From positions 1 to 64,000 of the forward strand of contig UQMK01000007.1 of the NCBI GenBank assembly GCA_900542085.1: 64,000 nucleotides of DNA, in the 5' to 3' direction. The translations under genes and the position numbers were made by a program. Each line of letters opens with the position of its first letter. Within the stretch, counting starts at the first letter, position 1. This DNA comes from an uncultured Collinsella sp. GTDB taxonomy: Bacteria; Actinomycetota; Coriobacteriia; Coriobacteriales; Coriobacteriaceae. Shown here one piece after another: positions 7,822 through 15,251 of this stretch. The notes under the pieces are model-generated. The model was not told where the DNA came from. It ran no database searches and saw only the letters and a program-made list of their open reading frames with translations.

Positions 7822-8543
7822 ACGCATCAGCGATAAAGTTATCAAAAGTTTCAAAACGCTACGGGAAACGGCACGTTTTGCATGACGTTTCCTTCGAGGT
7901 GCATCAGTCTGAGCTCTGTGCCCTTGTCGGTGCAAACGGTGCGGGCAAAAGCACGCTTATTAAAATCGTCTTGGGCCTCTGCGAGCCATCGTCGGGGAGT
8001 GTGGAGCTCTTTGGAGGCAAATCAAAAAGAGAGCTTGGCCTGATGCGGACGCGTGTCGGCTATGTGCCAGATTCCAGCGGAGCATACCAATCCCTCAGTG
8101 CGGTTGAGAATCTCCAAATCCGATGTTCGGAATGGGGGCTTGATGCGAATCGTGAGATTCCTCGCGTTTTGAGCCTAGTCGGGCTGGACGTCGAAGAGAA
8201 AAAGAGCGTGAGCAGTTTTTCTCTGGGAATGAAACGGCGGCTGGATATAGCTACGGCTTTGTTGGGTGACACTGATCTGCTTATTTTTGATGAGCCAGCA
8301 AACGGGTTGGACCCGCTGGGCATCGAGAGTATATGGACCCTTATCGGCCGATTGAATCGAGAGCAGGGTAAGACCATGCTCATCTCTAGTCATGATTTGG
8401 ATGAGTTGGCATCGGTTGCAACAAGCTGCGTGTTTATTCATGATGGCGAACTGCTGAAAAAGGAATCGATGGACGTCATAAGGGATGAGGCGCCATCCCT
8501 AAAAGAGTATTACAGGCGCTTGATGAAGACGGTCTCGCTATGA
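7818..8543 (+). CDS. ABC transporter ATP-binding protein (exporter type)
   Basis: The 241-residue ATPase has Walker A GANGAGKST, an ABC signature degenerated to FSLGMKRRLD, Walker B LLIFDEP and the switch histidine in SSHDLDEL. The sequence resembles ATPases of bacitracin/lantibiotic-type ABC-2 exporters. It is the first gene of a three-gene operon, with a 4-base overlap with the next gene. The start at 7818 is chosen because alignment of the ABC fold begins right after it (IKLSKVSKRYGKR). The substrate is unknown; peptide export or immunity is a reasonable guess. Confidence 0.9.
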   Translation: MNASAIKLSKVSKRYGKRHVLHDVSFEVHQSELCALVGANGAGKSTLIKIVLGLCEPSSGSVELFGGKSKRELGLMRTRVGYVPDSSGAYQSLSAVENLQIRCSEWGLDANREIPRVLSLVGLDVEEKKSVSSFSLGMKRRLDIATALLGDTDLLIFDEPANGLDPLGIESIWTLIGRLNREQGKTMLISSHDLDELASVATSCVFIHDGELLKKESMDVIRDEAPSLKEYYRRLMKTVSL

Positions 8544-9364
8544 AGCGGGCGATCCATCCCATAAAGGCAGATATGATGCGTTTGCACAGGATGTTTCCGG
8601 CGAAGTTTGGTCTTGCGCTTATGCTGGCGTTCGGCCTTCTCTTCGGTGTCGTTCTAAAAAACGGAACAACGTTGCTCGCCTTTGGCAATAGCGTTTTTGG
8701 GGAGGATATTGGTTTCCTCTGGAATCTAATCGATCCTTCTGCACCCGATGAGTCCCTTGTGCGCAGTGCTTTTGCCGGCACCTCTCTGTTCGTTCCGCTC
8801 ATCGTTTGTCTGGTGCTTTTACAGGAGCATGGCTATAAAGAGGGGTACCGAATTTCTTCAGCAAGAGGTCTCGCCCGCTTTAGCGGGGCCCTAGCACATA
8901 TACTTTCGTCTGCTTCGATAATTGGCGCAGCATATAGCGTGCTTTGCCTTCTTCTGTTTGCAATAGCCATAATACGTGGTGGGCAAAGCTGTGCGCACGA
9001 CATGCTGGCTGCATTTTTGCCTGCGATGATAATCAACGCCGTATTGGTGATATCGGTTGCGTTGGAGACGGTGACCATCTATCGGATCACAGGCAGCGCC
9101 GTATTTAGCGGGGCTGTGGTAATAATCGGATTTGTCATGAGCTTGACGCTCTACGGAACTTACCTTCAGACGCCCATACCGTCCTTGCGATGGATCTTCT
9201 TTCTTCCGGGGCCGTACCTTGGAGTCGGATGTGCCCTTGGGTATAGCGATATGGGGCAGCTGACGCTTCTGGGATATGGCGCGGCAGCCAGCTGTCTATC
9301 GGTATTGATTTACGCTCTCTTGAGCTTTCGCGCTGGGGGTGTGCTCAATGGCTCGTCAGATTAA
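8540..9364 (+). CDS. ABC exporter permease subunit 1
   Basis: This 274-residue integral membrane protein has about six hydrophobic segments and a large extracytoplasmic loop after the first. It starts inside the end of the ATPase gene (ATGA-type overlap) and so belongs to the same transcript. Sequence similarity to named families is weak, but one ATPase with two dissimilar permeases is the layout of ABC-2 type exporters such as the LanFEG immunity transporters. AT-rich codon use sets it apart from the neighbouring housekeeping genes. Confidence 0.72.
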   Translation: MKRAIHPIKADMMRLHRMFPAKFGLALMLAFGLLFGVVLKNGTTLLAFGNSVFGEDIGFLWNLIDPSAPDESLVRSAFAGTSLFVPLIVCLVLLQEHGYKEGYRISSARGLARFSGALAHILSSASIIGAAYSVLCLLLFAIAIIRGGQSCAHDMLAAFLPAMIINAVLVISVALETVTIYRITGSAVFSGAVVIIGFVMSLTLYGTYLQTPIPSLRWIFFLPGPYLGVGCALGYSDMGQLTLLGYGAAASCLSVLIYALLSFRAGGVLNGSSD

Positions 9365-10166
9365 AAGACTTCTCCAGTCAGAATTGAAGCATGTGAGCAA
9401 ATGGGCGTACGCCTCAATCCTGGTAATTTATGCGTACATGGTGGTATTGCAGCTTAATTCTTTCCCGATGTGGTTCTGTAGCCTCCGTGAGAATAGTTTC
9501 TTGGGCTTTTTCCCAGACCCGACGCTTCGGCTATCGGCAGAGGATGTCCTTCTATTTGGTAATGCAGAGGTTTTTCGCGGTCTGCTGTTCAACGTAGCCC
9601 CGTTGGCTCATGCATTGTTCTTTCCGTTCATCGCGGCTTGTATTGTGCCGCGCTTTGTCAGTTCGGGCTTTATTGAGGAACCGTGGGGGTTGTCGGAGGC
9701 TCGGGGTGGGAAGCGTGTGTGCGCTATCGTTGCGCGAGTGGTGCTGTCTTCTTTTGCCCTTTTGGGCGCGTTTATCCTGTCGAGTGTCGTTTTGTACTGT
9801 CTTAACTGCGTAATCGTTTTGGATGCTCGGCAGTATTTCAACCTGAATATTTTTTGCTATCGACTTCTTCTGGCGAGTGTCGTCTGCCTTGCATACGTGG
9901 TCTCTTGCGTGATCGCTGTTTCCTATTTTGGGTCCGGCTTCGGTCCGATTGGCATGCTGTTGCTTGTCAACGTCGTAGCGATCTACATACAGCTCGGGGC
10001 CAATTCCATGCTTTCGCTTCCAGCCTCGATGCTCATGTGGATTTGTGGCGTGACCCCGTTGGGGAATGGTCAATGCATCTCGATTTTAATTGACTGCCTA
10101 ATCAACGTAGCAAGCGTTTTTACCATTTGCTTTACCGTAGACCGATTGCGGTCGAGATTTCTCTGA
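9348..10166 (+). CDS. ABC exporter permease subunit 2
   Basis: The 272-residue membrane protein has about six hydrophobic segments and a long first outside loop (about residues 40-70). The ATG at 9348 with an upstream GGGGGT is preferred over the GTG at 9339. It overlaps the previous gene by 17 bases, implying translational coupling. It is probably the second half of a heterodimeric permease with the preceding protein. No specific family was recognised. Confidence 0.7.
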   Translation: MARQIKRLLQSELKHVSKWAYASILVIYAYMVVLQLNSFPMWFCSLRENSFLGFFPDPTLRLSAEDVLLFGNAEVFRGLLFNVAPLAHALFFPFIAACIVPRFVSSGFIEEPWGLSEARGGKRVCAIVARVVLSSFALLGAFILSSVVLYCLNCVIVLDARQYFNLNIFCYRLLLASVVCLAYVVSCVIAVSYFGSGFGPIGMLLLVNVVAIYIQLGANSMLSLPASMLMWICGVTPLGNGQCISILIDCLINVASVFTICFTVDRLRSRFL

Positions 10167-10208
10167 TTGTTTGTGAGGGATAATCATACCGAGCATACCA
10201 AATACAGC

Positions 10209-10242
10209 GGGGGGCGGGCACCGTGGCTGGTGTCCGCCCCCC
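10209..10242. terminator. Convergent hairpin terminator
   Basis: A 14-bp GC-rich stem (10209-10222 with 10229-10242, one G-T type mismatch) lies between the convergent exporter and GATase genes. T-runs are weak on both strands, so bidirectional termination is likely but not certain. Confidence 0.6.
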
Positions 10243-10279
10243 CCTGGTTTAGGAGGCTTTAACTTGTGTGGCTTGCGAG

Positions 10280-11089
10280 CTAGCGCGCCTGCTTTACCTT
10301 GGCAGCAGCCTCGACAAATGACTTCCACAGGTTAAAGTCGGTCTCGAGCGTCTTCCACGTGTATTCAGGGTGCCATTGCACGCCTAGACAGAACGGCTGG
10401 CCTTCGACTTCGATGCACTCGGGAACGCCGTCGGTTGCCTTGGCGACCAAGCGCGTGCTCTTACCCAGACGGTCGACGCAGCAGTGGTGTGCGGAGTTGG
10501 TCTGGATTAGCCTGTGCCCGCCAACCGCGCGTTCCAGCAGCGAGCCCGGCACGACCTCGACGGGGTGCACGGGATCGTTGAGCACGTGGGTGTGACGCCA
10601 CTGCGTGCGACCCTCGCGCGCACCCAGGCTCGGCACGTCCATGCACAGGGTGCCGCCGGTGGCGACGTTGAGCAGCTGCGTGCCGCGGCAGGTGGTAAAG
10701 AGCGGCTTTTTGGCGCGGAGTACCTCGTCGACCAGCTTAAACTCAAAGCTATCGCGGATTTCGCAGCAGAGGGTGGGGTCGTAGGGTCGATCATCGCCCC
10801 AACGTTTGGGATTGACATCGGGGCCGCCGGGAATGGCGATACCGTCAGCGATTTCTACGTAATGACGGATGACCTCAATGTCCTCGGTGATGGACATCTG
10901 CAGCGGCAGGCCGCCGGCGGCAAGGATGGCATCGACAAAGACACTTGCGATTTCCTCGTTGGGGGAGAGCGTCTCGCTCAAAAACGGCTTTGCCTCTTCC
11001 CAACGCGGCGCGACGAGGATGAGCGGACGGTCGACGGGGGCGACGTCGACGTGCGGAGTGTAGGACGATGAGGTGCGGGTTCCGATCAT
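10280..11089 (-). CDS. Gamma-glutamyl-gamma-aminobutyrate hydrolase family protein
   Basis: This 269-residue class I glutamine amidotransferase-like (peptidase C26) enzyme should hydrolyse gamma-glutamyl bonds. The nucleophile cysteine is in TTCRGTQLLN, and the His-Glu pair is in QWHPEY near the C-terminus. PuuD and its relatives cleave gamma-glutamyl-GABA, but many members have unknown substrates. There is no polyamine gene nearby, so puuD is not assigned. It lies just upstream of and parallel to the amino-acid importer, separated by about 90 bases. Confidence 0.87.
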   Translation of the reverse strand: MIGTRTSSSYTPHVDVAPVDRPLILVAPRWEEAKPFLSETLSPNEEIASVFVDAILAAGGLPLQMSITEDIEVIRHYVEIADGIAIPGGPDVNPKRWGDDRPYDPTLCCEIRDSFEFKLVDEVLRAKKPLFTTCRGTQLLNVATGGTLCMDVPSLGAREGRTQWRHTHVLNDPVHPVEVVPGSLLERAVGGHRLIQTNSAHHCCVDRLGKSTRLVAKATDGVPECIEVEGQPFCLGVQWHPEYTWKTLETDFNLWKSFVEAAAKVKQAR

Positions 11090-11176
11090 GGGTGCGGCTT
11101 TCGAATCCGGGTGGACATGGCACAGGGGTGGCGCGGGACAAACGTTACTGATGAATTTGCCCGCGTGGCAATTGGG

Positions 11177-11941
11177 TTAGTGGCCCTTAATGGAGTTGAG
11201 GAAGTCCTGGGCGCGCTTGGTCTGGGGGTGGTCGAAGAACTCGTCGGGTGTGCCGGTTTCCACGATCTGGCCGTCGGCCATAAACACGACGCGGTCGGCC
11301 ACGCGGCGGGCGAAGTTCATCTCGTGCGTGATGACGATCATCGTCATGCCCTGCTGGGCCAGACGGACCATGACCTCGAGCACCTCGTTGATCATCTCAG
11401 GGTCCAGCGCACTCGTGGGTTCGTCAAAAAGCATGGCCTTGGGTTGCATGGCAAGCGAACGTGCGATGGCTACACGCTGTTGCTGGCCGCCCGAGAGCTG
11501 TGCGGGCACCTTATCGGCCTGCTCGGCAACGCCCACGCGGCCCAGCAGGTCCATGGCACGCTCACGAGCTTCGTCCTTGGAGACGCCCAGCACATCGACC
11601 GGTCCCAGCATGACGTTCTGCAGTACGGTCATATGTGCAAACAGGTTGAACTGCTGAAATACCATGCCCAGCTCGGCACGCATGCGGGCAAGATCCTTGC
11701 CTTCCTGCGGCAGGGGCTCGCCCTCGATGAGGATCTCGCCCGAGTCGATGGTTTCCAGGCGGTTGATGGTTCGGCACATGGTCGACTTGCCTGAGCCCGA
11801 GGGACCGATCACAACGACGACCTCGCCGCGGTCGACCGACAGATTGATGTCGTTGAGGACGTGCAGATCGCCGTAGTGCTTATCGACGTGCCTGAGCTCG
11901 ATCAGCGGCTGATTGCCGGTGGAAGAGGTGCTCTGTGCCAT
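11177..11941 (-). CDS. Polar amino-acid ABC transporter, ATP-binding protein
   Basis: The 254-residue ATPase is of the GlnQ/HisP type, with Walker A GPSGSGKST, signature LSGGQQQRVAIARSL, Walker B AMLFDEPTSALDP and H-loop VITHEMNFAR. It is the last gene of a four-gene minus-strand set (binding protein, two permeases, ATPase) that imports a polar amino acid, probably glutamate, glutamine or cystine. The gap to the preceding permease gene is 36 bases. Confidence 0.95.
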   Translation of the reverse strand: MAQSTSSTGNQPLIELRHVDKHYGDLHVLNDINLSVDRGEVVVVIGPSGSGKSTMCRTINRLETIDSGEILIEGEPLPQEGKDLARMRAELGMVFQQFNLFAHMTVLQNVMLGPVDVLGVSKDEARERAMDLLGRVGVAEQADKVPAQLSGGQQQRVAIARSLAMQPKAMLFDEPTSALDPEMINEVLEVMVRLAQQGMTMIVITHEMNFARRVADRVVFMADGQIVETGTPDEFFDHPQTKRAQDFLNSIKGH

Positions 11942-11977
11942 GGTGCTCGGCTCCTTATGACTCGAAATGGTAAAGCG

Positions 11978-12811
11978 TTAGCGGATGATGGTCGCGCCGG
12001 TCTTGTGCGAAACGTAGACAGCGGCCTTGTTAATCGCGACGTTGATGAGGATGTAGATGACCGCGATCACCAGGTAGACCGATACGAGGGCATCGTAGTT
12101 GGTAATGAGCACGCGGGCATTTTGCATGAGGTCGGGGTAGCTCACCACGTAGGCGACGGTGGTGTCTTTGACTACGACCACAAGCTGCGAAATCAATGAC
12201 GGAATGATAAACCGGATAGCCTGCGGCAACACGATTTTAAAGGTGATTTTAGCCTTGGAGAGACCGAGCGCCTGGGCCGCCTCGACCTGGCCGCGAGGCA
12301 CGGCGTTGACGCCGGCACGGAAGATCTCGGCGAGTACGCCGGCGGCAGCGAGCGCGACGGGAAGCGTGAGCATCCAAAACGACGGCAGCGCGATCTTGTA
12401 CTGGGGCAGCACCAAAAAGAAGAAGTAGATGAACAGCAGGCTCGGTACGCCGCGGAAGAAATCGGTGAGCACGCGGCAGACCAGCTGCAGCGGCTTAATG
12501 TCGCTGGTGCGGCCGAGCATAAGGGCTAAGCCCAGCACCAGCGCGATGGCGCCAGCGGTGAGTGCGACTTTAACGGTGCCCTCAAAGCCTGCAAGCAGGA
12601 ACTTCCAGGTGGTGAGGTGCGTAAAGAAAAACCAATAGTGAACCGAAAGCTGGCCGGTCACATAAAAGCGCTGCAACACGAGGGCGACGAGCGCGGCGAC
12701 GGCAACAAGCGAGATGGCGGTGCCGATGCGAATCTTGGCGCGCATCTTGGGGCCGGGAGCCTCGTAGAGCGCATCGCGCATGGTGAGCGCGGAGGTGGAG
12801 TGCTTGCTCAT
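11978..12811 (-). CDS. Amino-acid ABC transporter permease 2
   Basis: This 277-residue permease of the HisMQ family has five or six membrane helices. The EAA loop AAQALGLSKAKITFKIVLPQA contacts the ATPase. Its start overlaps the end of the preceding permease gene by four bases (ATGA), so the two are translationally coupled. With its partner it should form the heterodimeric channel of the importer. Confidence 0.93.
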   Translation of the reverse strand: MSKHSTSALTMRDALYEAPGPKMRAKIRIGTAISLVAVAALVALVLQRFYVTGQLSVHYWFFFTHLTTWKFLLAGFEGTVKVALTAGAIALVLGLALMLGRTSDIKPLQLVCRVLTDFFRGVPSLLFIYFFFLVLPQYKIALPSFWMLTLPVALAAAGVLAEIFRAGVNAVPRGQVEAAQALGLSKAKITFKIVLPQAIRFIIPSLISQLVVVVKDTTVAYVVSYPDLMQNARVLITNYDALVSVYLVIAVIYILINVAINKAAVYVSHKTGATIIR

Positions 12812-13467
12812 CGGAGGATCCTCACCTTCTTATCGATGTAGTTGCCAATGTGGCTCACCACAAAGGCCGTGCCCAGGTAGCCGAGCGCCGAGATAAAGAA
12901 CGCGGCGACGCCGCCGAGCGAGCGTGTGTTGATATAGCTCACCACGCCGGTGAGCTCCTGCGGTTGCAACGGCACCTGACTGCCGAGCGCGGTGGTGAGC
13001 ATGACGGCGATAAAGAGGTTGGTCATGGGCAGCACGCTCGAGCGCAGCGCCTGCGGAATCACGATCTTGGCGAGGATACGGCTGAAGCTCATGCCCAGCG
13101 AGCGGGCGGCTTCCACCTGGCCGACGCCGACGGTGTTGATGCCGCTCATAAAGTTCTCGGAGCCAAAGGCCGAGCCCAAAAGGACCGTGGCGACGATAAC
13201 GCAGGTACGGTAGGGCAGAACAACCTTGAGCGGCGGCAGTGCATAGACGACGATGATGAGCAGCGCGATGCCGGGGATGTTACGGAAGACCTGAACATAC
13301 AGGTCGCCAAAGACGCGCAGCGGCTTGAGCGGCGACACACGCATCACGGTGACGGCGACGGCCAGCACCATGGCGATGGCAAACGACTCAAGCGTCATGC
13401 CCCAGGTTGCTAGCAGCGCGTCGATATAGTTCTGGCCATAGAGCGACCAGAGCTCGGAGAGACTCAT
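12808..13467 (-). CDS. Amino-acid ABC transporter permease 1
   Basis: The 219-residue HisMQ-type permease carries an EAA loop (AARSLGMSFSRILAKIVIPQA). It has five hydrophobic segments. It follows the binding-protein gene after a 138-base gap containing a hairpin, and has a strong GGGAGG ribosome site. It pairs with the next permease in the inner-membrane channel. Confidence 0.93.
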   Translation of the reverse strand: MSLSELWSLYGQNYIDALLATWGMTLESFAIAMVLAVAVTVMRVSPLKPLRVFGDLYVQVFRNIPGIALLIIVVYALPPLKVVLPYRTCVIVATVLLGSAFGSENFMSGINTVGVGQVEAARSLGMSFSRILAKIVIPQALRSSVLPMTNLFIAVMLTTALGSQVPLQPQELTGVVSYINTRSLGGVAAFFISALGYLGTAFVVSHIGNYIDKKVRILR

Positions 13468-13491
13468 GCGGACCTCCCGCCGATAAGGAAA

Positions 13492-13517
13492 GGGGCTCCC
13501 GTGTGTACGGAAGCCCC
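13492..13517 (-). terminator. Intercistronic hairpin after the binding-protein gene
   Basis: Bases 13492-13502 pair with 13507-13517 with one mismatch. A T-rich stretch (TTTCCTTAT) follows on the minus strand. Placed between the binding protein and its permeases, it probably lets most transcripts stop here, giving excess binding protein over membrane parts. Confidence 0.7.
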
Positions 13518-13605
13518 GACAACTCTGTGAGGAAACAGTTTACCGCAATAAAGCGCATCGTGCGTTTCCATATGGTTTCGTTGCGGCCGTTACCAGGCTC
13601 GCTGC

Positions 13606-14601
13606 CTAGGCGCCGATCTCGGGCAGCTCGGGAACATTGGTGTCGCCCGTGCGGTCGCCGATGCAGATCTGCCACAGCTCGGTCCAGGTGCCGTCGTCCT
13701 CGATCTTCTTAAGGAAGTCGTTGATGAAGGCGACACCGTCGGAATCGAGCGGCAGGCCAATGCCATAGGGCTCCTTGCTGCCGAAGGGCTTGCCGGCGAT
13801 CTTGTACTTGCCGGGCTCGCGGACCAGGGCGCTCTGCTGCATGTTGTTGTCGATGACGTAGGCGTCAACACGACCCTGCTGGAGTGCCTGGCGGGCCTCC
13901 TCGTCGGTCTTGAACTCCTGCTGGCTGGCCTTGGGGGCGAACTCCTCCAGGATGGCAGGGCCGTTGGAGCCGGACTGGACGGCGACGTTCTTGTCGGCCA
14001 GGTCGTCGACGCTCTTGATGTCGTCGTTATCGGCGAGCACCAGGATGGCCTGCTGGGTGTAGTAGTAGGGGCCGGCGAAGGAGACGAGCTTCTTGCGTTC
14101 GTCAGTGATGGTGTAGGTGGCAAAGACAGCGTCGACCTGGCCGTTCTGCAGGACAGACTCGCGCGTGTCCGAGGTCACCTGGGTGATCTCGACCTTGTTC
14201 TCGCCCAGAATGTAGTTGGACAGGAGCTGTGCGATACCGGCATCGAAGCCGCGGGTCTGACCGTCTTTCTCGTTGAGGAGGGAGAAGAGCGTGGAGGTCT
14301 GAACGCCACCGATCTTAAAGACGCCGGCGTCCTTGACGGCCGTGGCCCAGGTGCTGGCGGCGATGGCGTCGTCATCGGCCTTGGGGCCGTCGTTGACGAG
14401 CTTGTCGAATGCCTTGGCATCGAGCGTGGCGGAAACCTCGGTATCCTCGGAGTCCTTGGAGGAGCCGGTGGCGGAACCCTTGTCGGCCTCGGCGCTGGTG
14501 TCAGAGCAGCCGGCAAGACCAAGGCCGGCGACGGTTGCGAAGGTGGCGGCAACGAAGCCGCGGCGGTCGAGAACGACCTGCTGGGAGAGGTTCTTGCTCA
14601 T
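13606..14601 (-). CDS. Amino-acid ABC transporter substrate-binding lipoprotein
   Basis: This 331-residue secreted protein begins with a twin-arginine-like lipoprotein signal (RRGFVAATFATVAGLGLAGC; the cysteine at about residue 32 is the lipidated residue). A Ser/Glu-rich linker and a bacterial family 3 solute-binding domain follow (RGFDAGIAQLL, VDAVFATYTITDERKKLVSFAGPYY). It captures a polar amino acid outside the membrane and delivers it to the two permeases downstream. The start at 14601 has an AAAGGTG site, and a good promoter lies at 14645-14674. Confidence 0.94.
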   Translation of the reverse strand: MSKNLSQQVVLDRRGFVAATFATVAGLGLAGCSDTSAEADKGSATGSSKDSEDTEVSATLDAKAFDKLVNDGPKADDDAIAASTWATAVKDAGVFKIGGVQTSTLFSLLNEKDGQTRGFDAGIAQLLSNYILGENKVEITQVTSDTRESVLQNGQVDAVFATYTITDERKKLVSFAGPYYYTQQAILVLADNDDIKSVDDLADKNVAVQSGSNGPAILEEFAPKASQQEFKTDEEARQALQQGRVDAYVIDNNMQQSALVREPGKYKIAGKPFGSKEPYGIGLPLDSDGVAFINDFLKKIEDDGTWTELWQICIGDRTGDTNVPELPEIGA

Positions 14602-14644
14602 GGTAGAACACCTTTCTCAATAAAATCCCTAGCGGTTGAGTAGA

Positions 14645-14674
14645 GTTATACCCTATCCCGCTCAAATGGGTCAA
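14645..14674 (-). promoter_or_regulatory. Promoter of the amino-acid importer
   Basis: Read on the minus strand, TTGACC (14669-14674) and TATAAC (14645-14650) are separated by 18 bases, 43 bases before the binding-protein start codon. This fits a sigma-70-type promoter. Confidence 0.75.
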
Positions 14675-14716
14675 CACGAAATAACTCAGAAACATACTTG
14701 TCTTATGGGTAATTCT

Positions 14717-14769
14717 ACCTACCAAAAAGGGACAGGTTTATTTTGGTAGGTTTTATCTGGGCAAACGTT
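14717..14769. repeat. REP-like repeat, family A (copy 2)
   Basis: This is a 53-bp copy of the family A repeat: arms ACCAAAAA and TTTTGGTAGG around GGGACAGG, then TTTTATCTGG and AAACGTT. It is upstream of the importer promoter on the other side of the spacer. The rest of 14675-14870 shows only the promoter-like TATAAT at 14826. Confidence 0.8.
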
Positions 14770-14870
14770 GATTATTGTAGTTAAGAAAGCGTTTTGCGGA
14801 CGTCGTGGTCGCTCGCTGCGGTCGCTATAATGGCGGCAACGCGACGCATATATAAGTAAGGAGATCGCGT

Positions 14871-14909
14871 ATGAACGGCTATTCGTTTTTCGCACCGACC
14901 ATGACTTAG
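14871..14909 (+). pseudogene. Start-codon stub of a lost gene (iron-type alcohol dehydrogenase N-terminus?)
   Basis: A TATAAT box (14826-14831) and an excellent AAGGAGA ribosome site (14858) precede an ATG. The encoded peptide is MNGYSFFAPTMT followed by TAG. The first ten residues resemble the N-terminus of iron-containing alcohol dehydrogenases (an aromatic-rich stretch, then PT). The frame breaks exactly where the family B repeat begins. The most likely reading is that the expression signals and first codons remain while the rest of the gene was deleted or replaced. The family assignment from ten residues is tentative. Confidence 0.45.
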
Positions 14910-14948
14910 AACCACCACAAAGGGGACAGGTACCTTTGTGGTGGTTCT
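14908..14948. repeat. REP-like repeat, family B (copy 1)
   Basis: This 41-bp palindrome has arms AGAACCACCACAAAG and its complement around the core GGGACAGG. It overlaps the stop codon of the gene stub. A second copy is at 40490. The core is shared with family A although the arms differ. Confidence 0.8.
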
Positions 14949-14978
14949 TGCAGATGTGGCGGCCTGCCTCTCTGTTTT

Positions 14979-15196
14979 GTCTCAATCAGTAACAGGTAGA
15001 CGAGGAAATGGGTTCTAACTGTTACAGATTGAGATTTTCTTTTCAGGGGAATTCGAATGTCTCAATCTGTAACATCTGGACGGACAAAAGGTCTCTATCT
15101 GTTACAGATTGAGACAAAGGTCAGGGACTAAGACGTCTTGTCTAGATCTGTAACAGCTAGACGGGAATTCGGGTCCTAGATGTTACAGATTGAGAT
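14979..15196. repeat. Three-unit array of 57-bp hairpins, 80-bp period
   Basis: Units occupy 14979-15035, 15059-15115 and 15140-15196. All are exactly 57 bp, with starts 80 and 81 bp apart. Each has 17-bp inverted arms of the type GTCTCAATCTGTAACAG around a 23-base loop that keeps GACG near its start and TCTA or CCTA near its end. The 23-24 bp spacers are unrelated to each other. Every arm contains a 9-bp near-palindrome, CTGTWACAG, so the array holds six such sites. It lies between the gene stub and the dxs terminator, in DNA with no intact gene. Confidence 0.85.
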
Positions 15197-15216
15197 AATC
15201 GCGCCGCGAAAACAAA

Positions 15217-15249
15217 AACCTCCGCAGGGGTGCTTCCCTTGCGGAGGTT
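15217..15249 (-). terminator. Terminator after dxs
   Basis: AACCTCCGCA at 15217-15226 pairs with TGCGGAGGTT ending at 15249, and T-runs follow on both strands. It lies immediately after the dxs stop codon. Confidence 0.9.
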
Positions 15250-15251
15250 TT

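Noticed and set aside
14979..15196. Reading the hairpin array as a small CRISPR
   Set aside because: The 57-bp units are imperfect palindromes that differ from each other, only two spacers of 23-24 bp exist, and no cas gene is near.
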